A stretch of DNA of 64,000 nt from Rahnella inusitata_A (GTDB lineage Bacteria; Pseudomonadota; Gammaproteobacteria; Enterobacterales; Enterobacteriaceae). The notes below the pieces were generated by a model that saw only the letters and a program-made list of their open reading frames with translations, was not told the origin of the DNA and searched no databases. Both the position numbers and the translations under genes were made by a program. This document shows positions 18,348-27,053 of this stretch, piece after piece. Positions within the stretch are counted from its first letter, which is position 1, and each line of letters begins with the position of its first letter. The stretch covers positions 62,001-126,000 of the forward strand of contig NZ_CBCPJJ010000023.1 in NCBI RefSeq assembly GCF_965118895.1, read 5' to 3'.

Positions 18348-19685
18348 TCATGCCGTCGCAGCTTGTTTCTTCTGCATCGCCTCAAGCTGTGCCTGTTCGG
18401 CGCGGCGCGAGGCCACTTTCACAAACGGCAGATAAATCAGCACTGACACCACGATGCAACCGGCCTGGGTGATCACCGCGCCCATCGACCCGGCGGTGGA
18501 GAGCCAGGCGTTGATGATCGGCGGCGTGGTCCACGGCACCATTACCACGGCGCGTCCGGCAAAACCGAGGCTGGTGGCGAAATAGCCGATAGTGCCGGTG
18601 ATAAGCGGCGTGATGATAAACGGGATCGCCAGAATCGGGTTGAGCATGATTGGCATCCCGAAAATCACAGGCTCGTTGATGTTGAACACGCTTGGCCCGA
18701 GGGAAAGCTTGGAGATTTCGCGCATCTCTTTGCGGCGGGTGGCGAGCATCACTGCCAGCAACAAACCGATGGTGCAGCCTGAGCCGCCGATGCTCATATA
18801 CACATCCCAGAACGGCATGGTGATGATGTTCGGTACTTCATGACCCTGCTCGAATGCCGTCATGTTTACCATGATCGCGCCCAGCAGCAGCGGTTCACGG
18901 ATAGGTTTGATCATCTGATTACCGTGAATGCCGATCACCCAGAAGAGTTGCGCGACAAACATCAGCAGCAGAATACCCGGCAGGCTTTGCATCACGGATT
19001 CCAGCGGACGCTGGATCACCTGATACACCGCATCGTACAGATACATGCCGGTGACCTGATGGAACACAAATCCGAAGGTAGCAATGATCACTACGGTAAT
19101 AATGGCGGGAATTAACGCCGAGAACGACGCGGAGACATTTGGCGGCACACTTTCCGGCATCTTAATTCGCAGGCCGCTGTAGCTTTCGAGTTTGGAATAA
19201 ATCTCCACGGACAGAATCGCAATAAACATCCCGAGGAACAGACTTTTGGTATCAGAGAATTGCTTTGCCAGTACGTCTTTCACTTCCTGCATCTGACCAT
19301 TCACCATCATATCGACGGTGGTGGGCGTCACGGCAATAAAACAAATCACCGCCAGCAGACCGGGAAATAACGAGCGCGAGCCATTGATTCTGCCTAATTC
19401 AATACCGATTAAGAAGACGGCACCAATTGTCAGGAAACTCAGCGTGGCGTAGTTAATACTGCTCATGATCGGTTTGAGCGTGGCCAGCCACGACAGCATT
19501 TCAAAGTGGGCTAATCCGTTTTTCGGATCCATCACCATGTTAGAAATTAAAACTGAGAATGCCCCCACAATAATGACGGGCATTAATGTGATAAAAGCCG
19601 CCTTGATAGCCATAATGTATCGGTAGCTATTGAAGGTATTGGCGAATCCCCCGAGAGAATCGATAAAACGGTCTTTAAATGACAT
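18348..19685 (-). CDS. PTS lactose/cellobiose-type IIC permease
   Basis: 445-residue inner-membrane sugar channel of the Lac PTS family with about ten hydrophobic segments. GIHGNQMIKPI and FNINEPVIFGMPIMLNP are the conserved IIC substrate-site motifs. The start at 19685 has an AGAGGTGG ribosome-binding site and the typical MSFKDRFIDSLGGFANTF opening; the frame runs upstream without homology. First gene of the IIC-glucosidase-IIB-GntR(-GNAT) operon, divergent from IIA. Confidence 0.94.
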   Translation of the reverse strand: MSFKDRFIDSLGGFANTFNSYRYIMAIKAAFITLMPVIIVGAFSVLISNMVMDPKNGLAHFEMLSWLATLKPIMSSINYATLSFLTIGAVFLIGIELGRINGSRSLFPGLLAVICFIAVTPTTVDMMVNGQMQEVKDVLAKQFSDTKSLFLGMFIAILSVEIYSKLESYSGLRIKMPESVPPNVSASFSALIPAIITVVIIATFGFVFHQVTGMYLYDAVYQVIQRPLESVMQSLPGILLLMFVAQLFWVIGIHGNQMIKPIREPLLLGAIMVNMTAFEQGHEVPNIITMPFWDVYMSIGGSGCTIGLLLAVMLATRRKEMREISKLSLGPSVFNINEPVIFGMPIMLNPILAIPFIITPLITGTIGYFATSLGFAGRAVVMVPWTTPPIINAWLSTAGSMGAVITQAGCIVVSVLIYLPFVKVASRRAEQAQLEAMQKKQAATA

Positions 19686-19819
19686 GACACCACCTCTTTT
19701 AATTTTGTGTAAAACTGTACAGGTGTTTGTTTCGCATTGACCTTTTATACCGCTGGAAGAAAAGGTGTCGCGCGAAGTAGAGCCAGATTCCGTTTCTGAG
19801 AGTGATCCTGTCGGCCCGC

Positions 19820-19850
19820 ATTTCGCATTACTTCTTTCATAATGCGAAAT
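19820..19850. repeat. 11-bp inverted repeat in the IIC/IIA control region
   Basis: Perfect arms ATTTCGCATTA and TAATGCGAAAT separated by 9 bases. It is close to the IIC gene start (about 135 bases upstream) and could be an operator or an mRNA leader hairpin. It does not share the TGG-N4-CCA core of the neighbouring palindromes. Confidence 0.6.
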
Positions 19851-19851
19851 G

Positions 19852-19957
19852 TGGCATGCCAAAAAATAGCGGAATGAGAATTAATTTCTGTGACAGCGTT
19901 CTCACATGTGAATATTGGAATTCCAATATGATGAATTCACACTTTTCTGGTATACCA
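19852..19957. promoter_or_regulatory. Three phased TGG-N4-CCA palindromes (predicted GntR operators)
   Basis: Palindromes TGGCATGCCA (19852-19861), TGGAATTCCA (19916-19925, extended to an 18-bp perfect palindrome at 19912-19929) and TGGTATACCA (19948-19957) lie in the divergent IIC/IIA region. The third contains the core of the known UxuR/ExuR site (TTGGTATACCAA), and the operon encodes a UxuR-like regulator. Centres are 64 and 32 bases apart, about six and three helical turns. A TGTGA-N8-TCACA dyad at 19889-19906 resembles a CRP site with non-standard spacing. Confidence 0.7.
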
Positions 19958-19971
19958 ATTTGGAGTTTTCG

Positions 19972-20289
19972 ATGGAATTCGATCTGGAACAAACGGTGAT
20001 GGAGTTATTGATCAACGCCGGAGAAGCACGATCCAACGCGATGATGGCGATTCAGCACGCGCGTAAAAGAGAGTGGGCAGAAGCCGATGCGATGCTCAAA
20101 GCCTCCGACGACGCGGCGCGTGTGGCGCATAAAGTGCAGACACAGCTGATTGGCCTGGATGAAGGCGTGGGCAAAATACCGGTGAATTTGATCATGGTGC
20201 ATTCTCAGGATCACCTGATGACCGCCATGCTGTGCCGCGAACTGGCCGAAGAGATCGTGTTACTGAGAAAGGAAATGTTTGATAAGTAA
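19972..20289 (+). CDS. PTS lactose/cellobiose-type IIA subunit
   Basis: 105-residue three-helix-bundle phosphocarrier. The phosphorylated His is probably in LIMVHSQDHLMTAM, the family signature. It receives phosphate from HPr and donates it to IIB (16544-16861). The start at ATG 19972 has TTTGGAG six bases upstream; the frame is open further upstream through the operator region, which is not coding by homology. It is transcribed divergently from the rest of the cluster, so both promoters share one control region. Confidence 0.92.
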   Translation: MEFDLEQTVMELLINAGEARSNAMMAIQHARKREWAEADAMLKASDDAARVAHKVQTQLIGLDEGVGKIPVNLIMVHSQDHLMTAMLCRELAEEIVLLRKEMFDK

Positions 20290-20353
20290 GTGCTCTCCCC
20301 CGCGAAGAAAAGGAAGCCTTCCGTTTTTTTAGGTTTGGCTTTTGCTCCTCCCC

Positions 20354-20400
20354 CTGCGACTGTCTCTTGATCAGGAGATCTGATCAAGAGACAGTCGCAG
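20354..20400. repeat. 47-bp near-perfect hairpin containing the Tn5/IS50 inside-end sequence
   Basis: Two perfect 21-base arms flank the 5-base loop GAGAT in the convergent gap between the IIA gene and lysA. Read on the minus strand, 20376-20394 is CTGTCTCTTGATCAGATCT, identical to the 19-bp IS50 inside end as I remember it. The left arm matches its first 15 bases (20360-20374). No transposase and no 9-bp target duplication are seen. It may act as a bidirectional terminator. Confidence 0.75.
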
Positions 20401-20416
20401 CGGAGGGAACTACAAA

Positions 20417-21676
20417 TTACAGCTCCAGAGCCAGCAGCTCTTCTATTGTCTGACGACGACGAATCTCACGCGGTACGCCATTCTCGAACAACACTTCCGG
20501 CAACAGCGGACGGCTGTTGTAGTTGGATGACATTGATGCGCCATACGCGCCGGTATCGTGGAATACCAGATAATCGCCGATGGTAACCGGTGGCAGCGGG
20601 AAGGTTTCAACGCCTCCGCCTGCCTGCTGGGTAAAGACATCGCCGGATTCACAAAGCGGGCCAGCGATGACTGAATCCGTCAGCGGTTGCCCTTCCAGCT
20701 CGCGGCCGTCGGCCGGTAACAGCGAAATGTGGTGATAGCTGCCGTACATCGCCGGGCGCATAAGGTCGTTAAAACCTGCGTCGCACAGTACAAAGTGACG
20801 GCTGCCCATATTTTTCACCGCACGGATTTGTGCCACCAGAACGCCGGATTCCGCCACCAGGAAGCGTCCCGGTTCGATTTCCAGTTTTACTTCATGCCCC
20901 AGATGCGCGGCGATTTGCTCGCGGGCGCGGTTCCACAGCCCAAAGTAATGACCCGTATCAATGGATTCTTCCTCAAAATGGTACGGAATCGATAAGCCAC
21001 CACCGGCGGAAATCGCTTCAATATCCTCTCCGGTTTCAATCACCTGACGCACCATCGCATCACACACCTGCTCCAGATGACCGTAATCTACGCCGGATCC
21101 GATATGCATGTGGATCCCAACCAGTTTCAGGCCGTAACGGCTGATTTCTGCCAGCGCCTGCGGTAAATCGGCATACCAGATCCCGTGCTTACTGTTTTCG
21201 CCGCCGGTGTTGGTTTTCTGGCTGTGACCGTGGCCGAAGCCCGGATTCACACGCAGCCACACCGGATGCCCGGTTTTTTGCTGCCCAATCTGGCTCAGCA
21301 TATCGATGGAACCGGCATTGACCGGGATATCCAGCGCAGTTACCCGTTCAAGCGTCGGCTGATCCATCACGTCGGCGGTAAAGACAATTTCACTCTGCTC
21401 GCGGCCCGGAACGAAACCGGCCACCAGCGCGCGTTCGATTTCACCCAGAGAAACAGAATCCACCTTGACGCCCTGCTCACGCATCAGGCGCAGAATGTGA
21501 ATATTCGAACAGGCTTTCTGCGCAAAACGGATGACGTCGAACTGACGCAGTTGCGCAATGCGCGCTTTGATGATTTCCGCATCATACGCCCAGACAGGGC
21601 AGCCAAACTGTTGAGTCAGAGCCAGTAAATTTCCGGCGTTAAGCGCGGTGGTGGTGTCGTTCAGGGCGCGTGGCAT
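20417..21676 (-). CDS. lysA: Diaminopimelate decarboxylase
   Basis: Last step of lysine synthesis: decarboxylates meso-diaminopimelate to L-lysine with pyridoxal phosphate. The 419-residue protein is a type III decarboxylase (alanine-racemase fold). The PLP lysine is in VIRFAQKACSN, the HMHIGSG loop binds the cofactor phosphate, and the second-subunit Cys is in GPLCESGDVF. It is divergent from its activator gene lysR, as in E. coli. Confidence 0.97.
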   Translation of the reverse strand: MPRALNDTTTALNAGNLLALTQQFGCPVWAYDAEIIKARIAQLRQFDVIRFAQKACSNIHILRLMREQGVKVDSVSLGEIERALVAGFVPGREQSEIVFTADVMDQPTLERVTALDIPVNAGSIDMLSQIGQQKTGHPVWLRVNPGFGHGHSQKTNTGGENSKHGIWYADLPQALAEISRYGLKLVGIHMHIGSGVDYGHLEQVCDAMVRQVIETGEDIEAISAGGGLSIPYHFEEESIDTGHYFGLWNRAREQIAAHLGHEVKLEIEPGRFLVAESGVLVAQIRAVKNMGSRHFVLCDAGFNDLMRPAMYGSYHHISLLPADGRELEGQPLTDSVIAGPLCESGDVFTQQAGGGVETFPLPPVTIGDYLVFHDTGAYGASMSSNYNSRPLLPEVLFENGVPREIRRRQTIEELLALEL

Positions 21677-21739
21677 AAGGTTTTCCGTCAGGTGAAATCA
21701 TTTCTATTTCCCTCAGTATGCCGTGAGACAGAGGGGCGA

Positions 21740-21755
21740 TGAAATATCTATTTCA
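21740..21755. promoter_or_regulatory. LysR-binding dyad between lysA and lysR
   Basis: Perfect dyad TGAAATA-TC-TATTTCA in the 133-base divergent region. A shorter related dyad, GAAATCATTTC, lies at 21694-21704. Both carry the T-N11-A spacing expected for a LysR-type regulator activating lysA and repressing itself. Binding is inferred. Confidence 0.6.
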
Positions 21756-21809
21756 GGCAAGTCTATTCATTTATGATATGGCTTATTGATCCCGATCCGG
21801 ATGAGAAGC

Positions 21810-22739
21810 ATGCCTGCCATTTCCCTGCGCCATATCGAAATTTTTCATGCGGTGATGACCACCGGTAACCTGACGGAAGCCGCCGCGTTGCTCAACACCT
21901 CGCAGCCGACCGTCAGCCGCGAACTTGCGCGCTGTGAAAAGCTGCTGCATTTGCAGCTGTTTGAGCGTCTGCGCGGACGGTTGTATCCGACGGTGCAGGG
22001 ATTACGTTTATTCGAAGAGGTTCAGCGATCGTATTACGGGCTGGACAGGATCGTCAGCGCGGCAGAGGGTATCCGCCAGTTTGAGCAGGCGCAGCTGTCC
22101 ATCGCCTGTCTGCCGGTGTTCAGCCAGTCGCTGTTGCCGGCGGTCTGCAAACCCTTTCTGGATAACTACCCTGACGTCAGTTTCAATATTGTGCCGCAGG
22201 AATCGCCGCTGCTGGAAGAATGGCTGTCGGCGCAGCGCCATGATTTAGGGCTGACCGAAAATACCCAGACGCCTGCGGGCACCGAACGCCAGACGTTGCT
22301 GACCCTCAACGAAGTTTGCGTGTTGCCTCCAGGGCATCCGCTTGCGGCAAAGCCATGCCTGACACCGCAGGATTTTAGCGGACTGAATTTCATCAGCTTA
22401 TCGGCGACAGACAGTTACCGTCAGTTGCTCGATACGCTGTTCGCCGAACACCACGTCGCGCGGCGGCTGGTGATGGAGACGCACAGCGCCGCCTCGGTAT
22501 GCAGCATGGTGCGCGCCGGCGCGGGTGTGTCGATAGTCAACCCTCTGACCGCCTTAGACTATGCCGAAAACGGCGTGGTGATCCGTGAGTTCAGCGTCGC
22601 CGTGCCCTTCACCGTCAGCCTGATCAAACCCTTGCACCGCCCCGCTTCCGCGCTGGTTACTCTTTTTACCGAACACTGTCATCAGCAGGCGCAACGCTTT
22701 GCTGAGCGGCTGGATGTCGCGGTTTCAGCGATCCGATAA
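21810..22739 (+). CDS. lysR: Transcriptional activator LysR of lysA
   Basis: Prototype LysR-family regulator that activates lysA in response to diaminopimelate. The helix-turn-helix spans about residues 20-42 (LTEAAALLNTSQPTVSRELA), and the effector domain includes SIACLPVFSQSLLPAV and QESPLLEEWLSAQRHDLG, both nearly identical to E. coli LysR. I chose the ATG at 21810, which has GGATGAG upstream and aligns with the E. coli start; TTG 21786 and ATG 21801 are alternatives. Confidence 0.95.
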   Translation: MPAISLRHIEIFHAVMTTGNLTEAAALLNTSQPTVSRELARCEKLLHLQLFERLRGRLYPTVQGLRLFEEVQRSYYGLDRIVSAAEGIRQFEQAQLSIACLPVFSQSLLPAVCKPFLDNYPDVSFNIVPQESPLLEEWLSAQRHDLGLTENTQTPAGTERQTLLTLNEVCVLPPGHPLAAKPCLTPQDFSGLNFISLSATDSYRQLLDTLFAEHHVARRLVMETHSAASVCSMVRAGAGVSIVNPLTALDYAENGVVIREFSVAVPFTVSLIKPLHRPASALVTLFTEHCHQQAQRFAERLDVAVSAIR

Positions 22740-22772
22740 AAAAGGCCACACAGAAGAGATTCTGCGTGGCCT
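22737..22772. terminator. Bidirectional terminator between lysR and the MFS gene
   Basis: Stem AGGCCACACAGAA / TTCTGCGTGGCCT with a GAGA loop and one mismatch. The A-run at 22737-22742 makes it a good intrinsic terminator for the minus-strand MFS transcript. Confidence 0.8.
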
Positions 22773-22793
22773 GTTCATTGCGTCAATCAGATA

Positions 22794-23957
22794 TTACGCG
22801 ACGGCTTTCTCTGTCTTCTTCGCCGCGCGACGGAAGGTGATTACGCACAGCACGAAGCCAATGGCACCGAGGCCGCCCGCCGCCAGAGGCACGCTGCTAA
22901 GGCCCATTCCGCGTTCGATCACCGCGCCGCCCACCCAGGCACCCAGCGCGTTGCCGACGTTAAATGCCGCAATGTTCAGCGTCGAGACCAGATTCGGCGC
23001 GTTTTTGCCGTAGGTCACCACGTTCACCTGCAATGCCGGAACCGCCGCGAAGTTGACCATCGCCCAGATAAACAGCGTGATTTCCGCCGCCACCAGATGA
23101 ACGCTGGTGTAGCTGAACAGAACCGAGAACACCGCAATCAGCAAGAACGTGGTGGTCAGAGAAACACCCAGACGCCAGTCAGCCAGACGCCCGCCGACCA
23201 CATTGCCGATGGTCAGGCCGAGACCGATCAGCAGCAACGTCCAGCTCACACCGTGCTCTGAAACGCCGGTGATTTCGGTCAGGATCGGCGCGATATAAGT
23301 AAACAGCGCAAACATCGCCGCCGCAAAGAAAATGGTGATCGACAAAGACAACCAAAGGCCAAGACTACCCAGCGCGCGAATTTCTTTGCGCAGGTCCGTC
23401 GGTTCTTCTTCTTTTTTATCCGGCAGCTTTTTATACAGCGCGTACAGCGACGCCACGCCGATCACGGCGACGACCCAAAACGTTGAACGCCAGCCAAATG
23501 CCTGGCCGAGTGCGGTACCCAGTGGGACGCCCAGCACGTTCGCCAGGGTCAGACCGGTAAACATCAGCGCCACCGCAGAGGCCCGACGGTTCGGTGCCAC
23601 CAGACTCGCCGCCACTACCGCGCCAATCCCGAAGAACGCACCGTGGCACAGTGCAGTTATCACGCGTGCCAGCATCAGGAAACCGTAACTGTACGACAGG
23701 GCGCACATCACGTTACCGAAAATAAAGATGCCCATTAACAGCAACAGGGTATTTTTGCGCGGCAGTTTCGCGGTCAGCACCGCCATGATCGGCGCACCGA
23801 TTGCCACGCCCAACGCATATCCACTGATCAGCCACCCGGCCGACGGGATACTGACATTCAGATCACCCGCCACGTTGGGCAGCAGCCCCATGATGACGAA
23901 TTCGGTGGTTCCGATAGCAAACGCGCTTAGCGCCAGTGCCAGAAGTGCAACAGGCAT
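22794..23957 (-). CDS. MFS drug/sugar efflux transporter, YdhP/AraJ-like (DHA1 family)
   Basis: 387-residue inner-membrane transporter with about twelve hydrophobic segments. The opening ALSAFAIGTTEFVIMGLLP and the motif LMFTGLTLANVLGVPLGT are diagnostic of the DHA1 subgroup that includes YdhP and AraJ. It is a proton-driven exporter of unknown substrate. It has its own terminator and is not obviously in an operon with its neighbours. Confidence 0.88.
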   Translation of the reverse strand: MPVALLALALSAFAIGTTEFVIMGLLPNVAGDLNVSIPSAGWLISGYALGVAIGAPIMAVLTAKLPRKNTLLLLMGIFIFGNVMCALSYSYGFLMLARVITALCHGAFFGIGAVVAASLVAPNRRASAVALMFTGLTLANVLGVPLGTALGQAFGWRSTFWVVAVIGVASLYALYKKLPDKKEEEPTDLRKEIRALGSLGLWLSLSITIFFAAAMFALFTYIAPILTEITGVSEHGVSWTLLLIGLGLTIGNVVGGRLADWRLGVSLTTTFLLIAVFSVLFSYTSVHLVAAEITLFIWAMVNFAAVPALQVNVVTYGKNAPNLVSTLNIAAFNVGNALGAWVGGAVIERGMGLSSVPLAAGGLGAIGFVLCVITFRRAAKKTEKAVA

Positions 23958-24293
23958 AACAACTCCCCGATATTATATTTAACCAAATTTTGAACGACGC
24001 TCAGCCGGACGGACTTTAAAAAGTCAGTCTGGCGAAACAAAAAAATAAGAAAATCAGACAGGAAATCAGCAGCGACAGGAATCGATAACCTTGTGTGTTT
24101 TATGGTTTTTATGCTGTTTTCCCTTTACAGAAATACCATGCAGATCACACTTTTGACCATACGCAGTCTGTGCCCTGCCCTCAGGAAAGGGCAAACAATT
24201 TAGTTAACGTTATGAATATCAAAGTATTAAACAAATGTGAGTAAAGATGTCAAAAAGGAACCGTTCCCAGTGAGCTGAGGTCTTTTCCGTAGC
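23958..24293. other. Gap with no recognised gene
   Basis: 336 bases between the MFS gene start and the end of the LysR-family gene, both on the minus strand. It is AT-richer than its surroundings and must hold the MFS promoter. I see no RNA gene, repeat or clear operator. Confidence 0.6.
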
Positions 24294-25211
24294 TCAGTCC
24301 TCCTGACCGCTCAATGACAGCCAGCGCGGATGGCCTTTAAACCATTCCACCAGAAAATCGAGCAGTGCGCGCAACGCCGCAGGCATCTGCCGCCGCGAGG
24401 CGTAAATCGCATAAATCCCCATCTCCTGCGGCTGCCAGTTTTCCAGCAATGAAACCAGCTTGCCGCTGGCGATCAGCGGAGCCGCAGAATAGTAAGGCTG
24501 CATGACGATCCCCGCACCTTCCACCGCACCGGTCAGCAACACCAGTGATTCATTAGCGCTGAGATTGCCGCTTACCGGGACTGAGATTTTTTCGCCCTGC
24601 CGCTCAAACTGCCACAGACTTTTGCCGAAATAGGAGTACGTCAGGCAGTTGTGAACGCTTAGATCCTGCGGATGCTGCGGCGCGCCCTGCGTGGCAAGAT
24701 AAGCCGGAGACGCACACACCACCGACGGACAGAGCGCCAGCGGGCGGGCGATCAGGTTTGGATCCAGATCGTTAGTGATGCGCAGCGCCAGATCGATGCG
24801 ATCTTCTACCAGATTAATCGCCCGACTCTCCAGCTGAAGATCGATACTCACCTGCGGATGTCGCCGCAAAAATTCGCTGACGGCAATCACCACCGCGCCC
24901 TGCCCGAACGACTGCGAACAACTCAGGCGCAGCAAACCGCGCAGCGCTTCGTCGGAGGTATCTGCCACGCTGCCCATCTCCGCTGCCACCGCGAGCATCT
25001 TGCGGCAGCGCGCCAGCGTATTTTCACCGGCATCGGTCAGGCTGAGCTTGCGGGTGGAACGGTGCAGCAGGCGCGCGCCCGACCACTTCTCCATCTCCGA
25101 CAGATAACGCGTCACCATCGCCCGCGACATATTCAGCGATTCGGCGGCGCTGACCATACTTTTGCGTTCAACAATGGCAACAAACACTTGTGCAGCGGTA
25201 ATTCTGTCCAT
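24294..25211 (-). CDS. LysR-family transcriptional regulator
   Basis: 305-residue regulator. The helix-turn-helix is near residues 16-38 (SMVSAAESLNMSRAMVTRYL), followed by a substrate-binding domain of the DsdC/AaeR-like class. The effector is unknown. It is divergent from the MBL-fold gene at 25328, with 116 bases between starts, so that gene is the likely target. The gap contains a dyad-like GCAACAAACAGTTGC (about 25228-25242), where such a regulator might bind. Confidence 0.87.
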   Translation of the reverse strand: MDRITAAQVFVAIVERKSMVSAAESLNMSRAMVTRYLSEMEKWSGARLLHRSTRKLSLTDAGENTLARCRKMLAVAAEMGSVADTSDEALRGLLRLSCSQSFGQGAVVIAVSEFLRRHPQVSIDLQLESRAINLVEDRIDLALRITNDLDPNLIARPLALCPSVVCASPAYLATQGAPQHPQDLSVHNCLTYSYFGKSLWQFERQGEKISVPVSGNLSANESLVLLTGAVEGAGIVMQPYYSAAPLIASGKLVSLLENWQPQEMGIYAIYASRRQMPAALRALLDFLVEWFKGHPRWLSLSGQED

Positions 25212-25327
25212 GATTCGTCCGGTTTATGCAACAAACAGTTGCGCATTATCCTGTTTTTCTCGCGGATTATGCAACGTACAGTAGATGCTTACTGAACGTG
25301 ATTATTTTATGCCTCTGAGGAAATGTT

Positions 25328-26203
25328 ATGCGTCTTAAACTCTTAAAACCACTGACCCTGATTGCCGCCCTGCTAGGTACCAGCCTGTCCGCTCACGCCG
25401 CTACTGCGCTGAAAATGGACGTCTACAATCCGGGTGAAAACGCCATCTTCCCGGTGTCTTCAGAAATTATCACCGGCGAGAAAGAAGCCGTGCTGATCGA
25501 CGCCCAGTTCCAGCGCAATGATGCGCAAAATCTGGTGGAGAAAATCAAAGCTACCGGTAAAAAACTGACCACGGTGTACATCAGCCAGTCAGACCCTGAT
25601 TACTATTTCGGGCTGGACGTAATCCACGCTGCGTTCCCGGACGCCAAAATTATCGCGACGCAGGCGACCATTGATCTGATCAACGCCAGCAAAGATGGCA
25701 AAGTGGCCTTCTGGGGCCCGCAGCTGAAAGAGAACGCACCGAAATCCGTGATCGTTCCGCAGCCGCTGAAAGGCAGTACGTTTGAACTGGAAGGTCATAA
25801 ATTTGAAGTGAAAGGCGTTGATGCCGCACGCACGTTCGTTTACATCCCGTCACTGAAAGCCGTCGTTGGCGGTGTGCTGGTCAATGGCGACAATATGCAC
25901 GTCTGGACAGCAGATACCCAGACCGCAAAATCCCGCAAGCAGTGGGTGGAAGCGCTGGATGAAATCGCTGGTCTGAAACCCGACGTCGTCGTGCCGGGAC
26001 ATTTCCTGCCGGGCGCACCGCATACGCTTGAAGCGGTGAAATTCACCCGCAATTATTTGCTGACGCTGGAAAAAGAACTGCCGAAAGCGAAAGATTCCGT
26101 CGCACTGGTTGCCGCGATGAAAAAACATTATCCGCAGCTGAAAGACGATTCTTCATTACAACTGAGCGCGAAAGTATTGAAAGGGGAAATGCAGTGGCCT
26201 TAA
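25328..26203 (+). CDS. Exported MBL-fold protein with degenerate metal site
   Basis: 291-residue protein with a Sec signal peptide (cleavage after AHA, about residue 24) and the metallo-beta-lactamase fold. The strand before the active site is typical (EAVLIDAQFQ), but the usual HxHxDH motif reads SQSDPDYYFG, so both first histidines are lost while the Asp remains. The later VPGHFLP keeps its His. It may bind a single metal or be non-hydrolytic. This variant class is common in proteobacteria and poorly characterised. Divergent from a LysR-type regulator; followed by a clean terminator, so monocistronic. Confidence 0.8.
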   Translation: MRLKLLKPLTLIAALLGTSLSAHAATALKMDVYNPGENAIFPVSSEIITGEKEAVLIDAQFQRNDAQNLVEKIKATGKKLTTVYISQSDPDYYFGLDVIHAAFPDAKIIATQATIDLINASKDGKVAFWGPQLKENAPKSVIVPQPLKGSTFELEGHKFEVKGVDAARTFVYIPSLKAVVGGVLVNGDNMHVWTADTQTAKSRKQWVEALDEIAGLKPDVVVPGHFLPGAPHTLEAVKFTRNYLLTLEKELPKAKDSVALVAAMKKHYPQLKDDSSLQLSAKVLKGEMQWP

Positions 26204-26292
26204 TACTGGTTGAAGCTGCGGCCAACCGCAGTTTGGGTATTACAGAATAAACTTTATCTATCAGAGGATTACACCGACTGGTCTTAACGCTA

Positions 26293-26316
26293 AACCCGCA
26301 TAACGCGGGTTTTTTA
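26293..26316 (+). terminator. Intrinsic terminator after the MBL-fold gene
   Basis: Stem AACCCGC / GCGGGTT with a 5-base loop, followed by a T-run. Confidence 0.85.
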
Positions 26317-26336
26317 ATAGCGGGTCCAGGCAGAAC

Positions 26337-27053
26337 TTACGGCGTTACCCGCACAAATTCCCCTTCGGCCTGAACGTTATGCCCGAATCCGCAGTCGCCG
26401 GTAGTGTGCAATCTGACATTTTCAGTGGCGAAATTCATGTCCACCGAACATTGCCCCTCGCCCGCTGAGGCGTCATCGGCTTCATGATAAACCGCGTGAT
26501 GGTCTTTAATCGCGGTCACTACCGAGAATTCGCCGATGTTCGGGCCGTAATACAGCGACATCTGCCCCATGTACTGCCCGGAGAAATCAATTTTGAACTG
26601 CGCCTCTTCGGCTTTGACGTCCACCAGATTCCAGCTGCCGAAACCGGCATATTGCCAGTATTCCCCGGCTGCGCTTTCGGGCTGCGGTAGCGCGTCAAGT
26701 TTCGGCTGGATCTGACTCAGATTGTATTGTGATTTTTTGTCAGCAGGCGCCAGCATCAGCCAGGCTTTGGCTTTACGGTAATTGCCCTGACGAATGTAGG
26801 TCAGCGCGATGTTGTTATACGCGGTGGCGATCTGATCCTGCGGCTTGTGGCAGAACTCGCTCCAGGCCACCTGATTGCGGAAAATTTCCCGCGCTTTGGC
26901 AAATTCCCCCTGCTGGTACGCGACTTTTCCGGCAGAGGCGTAAATACCCGCTTTCACGCAATCGGCATTAATGTCCGGTTCATCAATCTGAGCAAGCGCC
27001 TGAACGCTGGTAAAACATCCTGCCACCAGCAGAAAATTCACTGCGACTTTCAT
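26337..27053 (-). CDS. Exported TPR-like protein of unknown function
   Basis: 238 residues beginning with a hydrophobic signal; cleavage after ALA (near residue 21) is likely. A VAGC lipobox-like sequence at residues 10-13 is probably too near the start to be real. Residues about 40-110 form tetratricopeptide-like helices (GKVAYQQGEFAKAREIF, ATAYNNIALTYIRQGNYRKA). The C-terminal half is beta-rich with paired cysteines (GQCSVDMNF, GDCGFGHNV). Start at ATG 27053, with AAGGATG upstream. Probably periplasmic; I do not recognise a named family. Confidence 0.7.
   Translation of the reverse strand: MKVAVNFLLVAGCFTSVQALAQIDEPDINADCVKAGIYASAGKVAYQQGEFAKAREIFRNQVAWSEFCHKPQDQIATAYNNIALTYIRQGNYRKAKAWLMLAPADKKSQYNLSQIQPKLDALPQPESAAGEYWQYAGFGSWNLVDVKAEEAQFKIDFSGQYMGQMSLYYGPNIGEFSVVTAIKDHHAVYHEADDASAGEGQCSVDMNFATENVRLHTTGDCGFGHNVQAEGEFVRVTP

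Noticed and set aside
19889..19906. Standard CRP site in the beta-glucoside PTS region
   Set aside because: TGTGA and TCACA are separated by 8 bases, not 6; kept only as a remark.
20308..20332. GGAAGCCTTCC followed by T7 after the IIA gene as a strong terminator
   Set aside because: The possible stem is only 4 bp with a 3-base loop; too weak to annotate separately from the large palindrome nearby.
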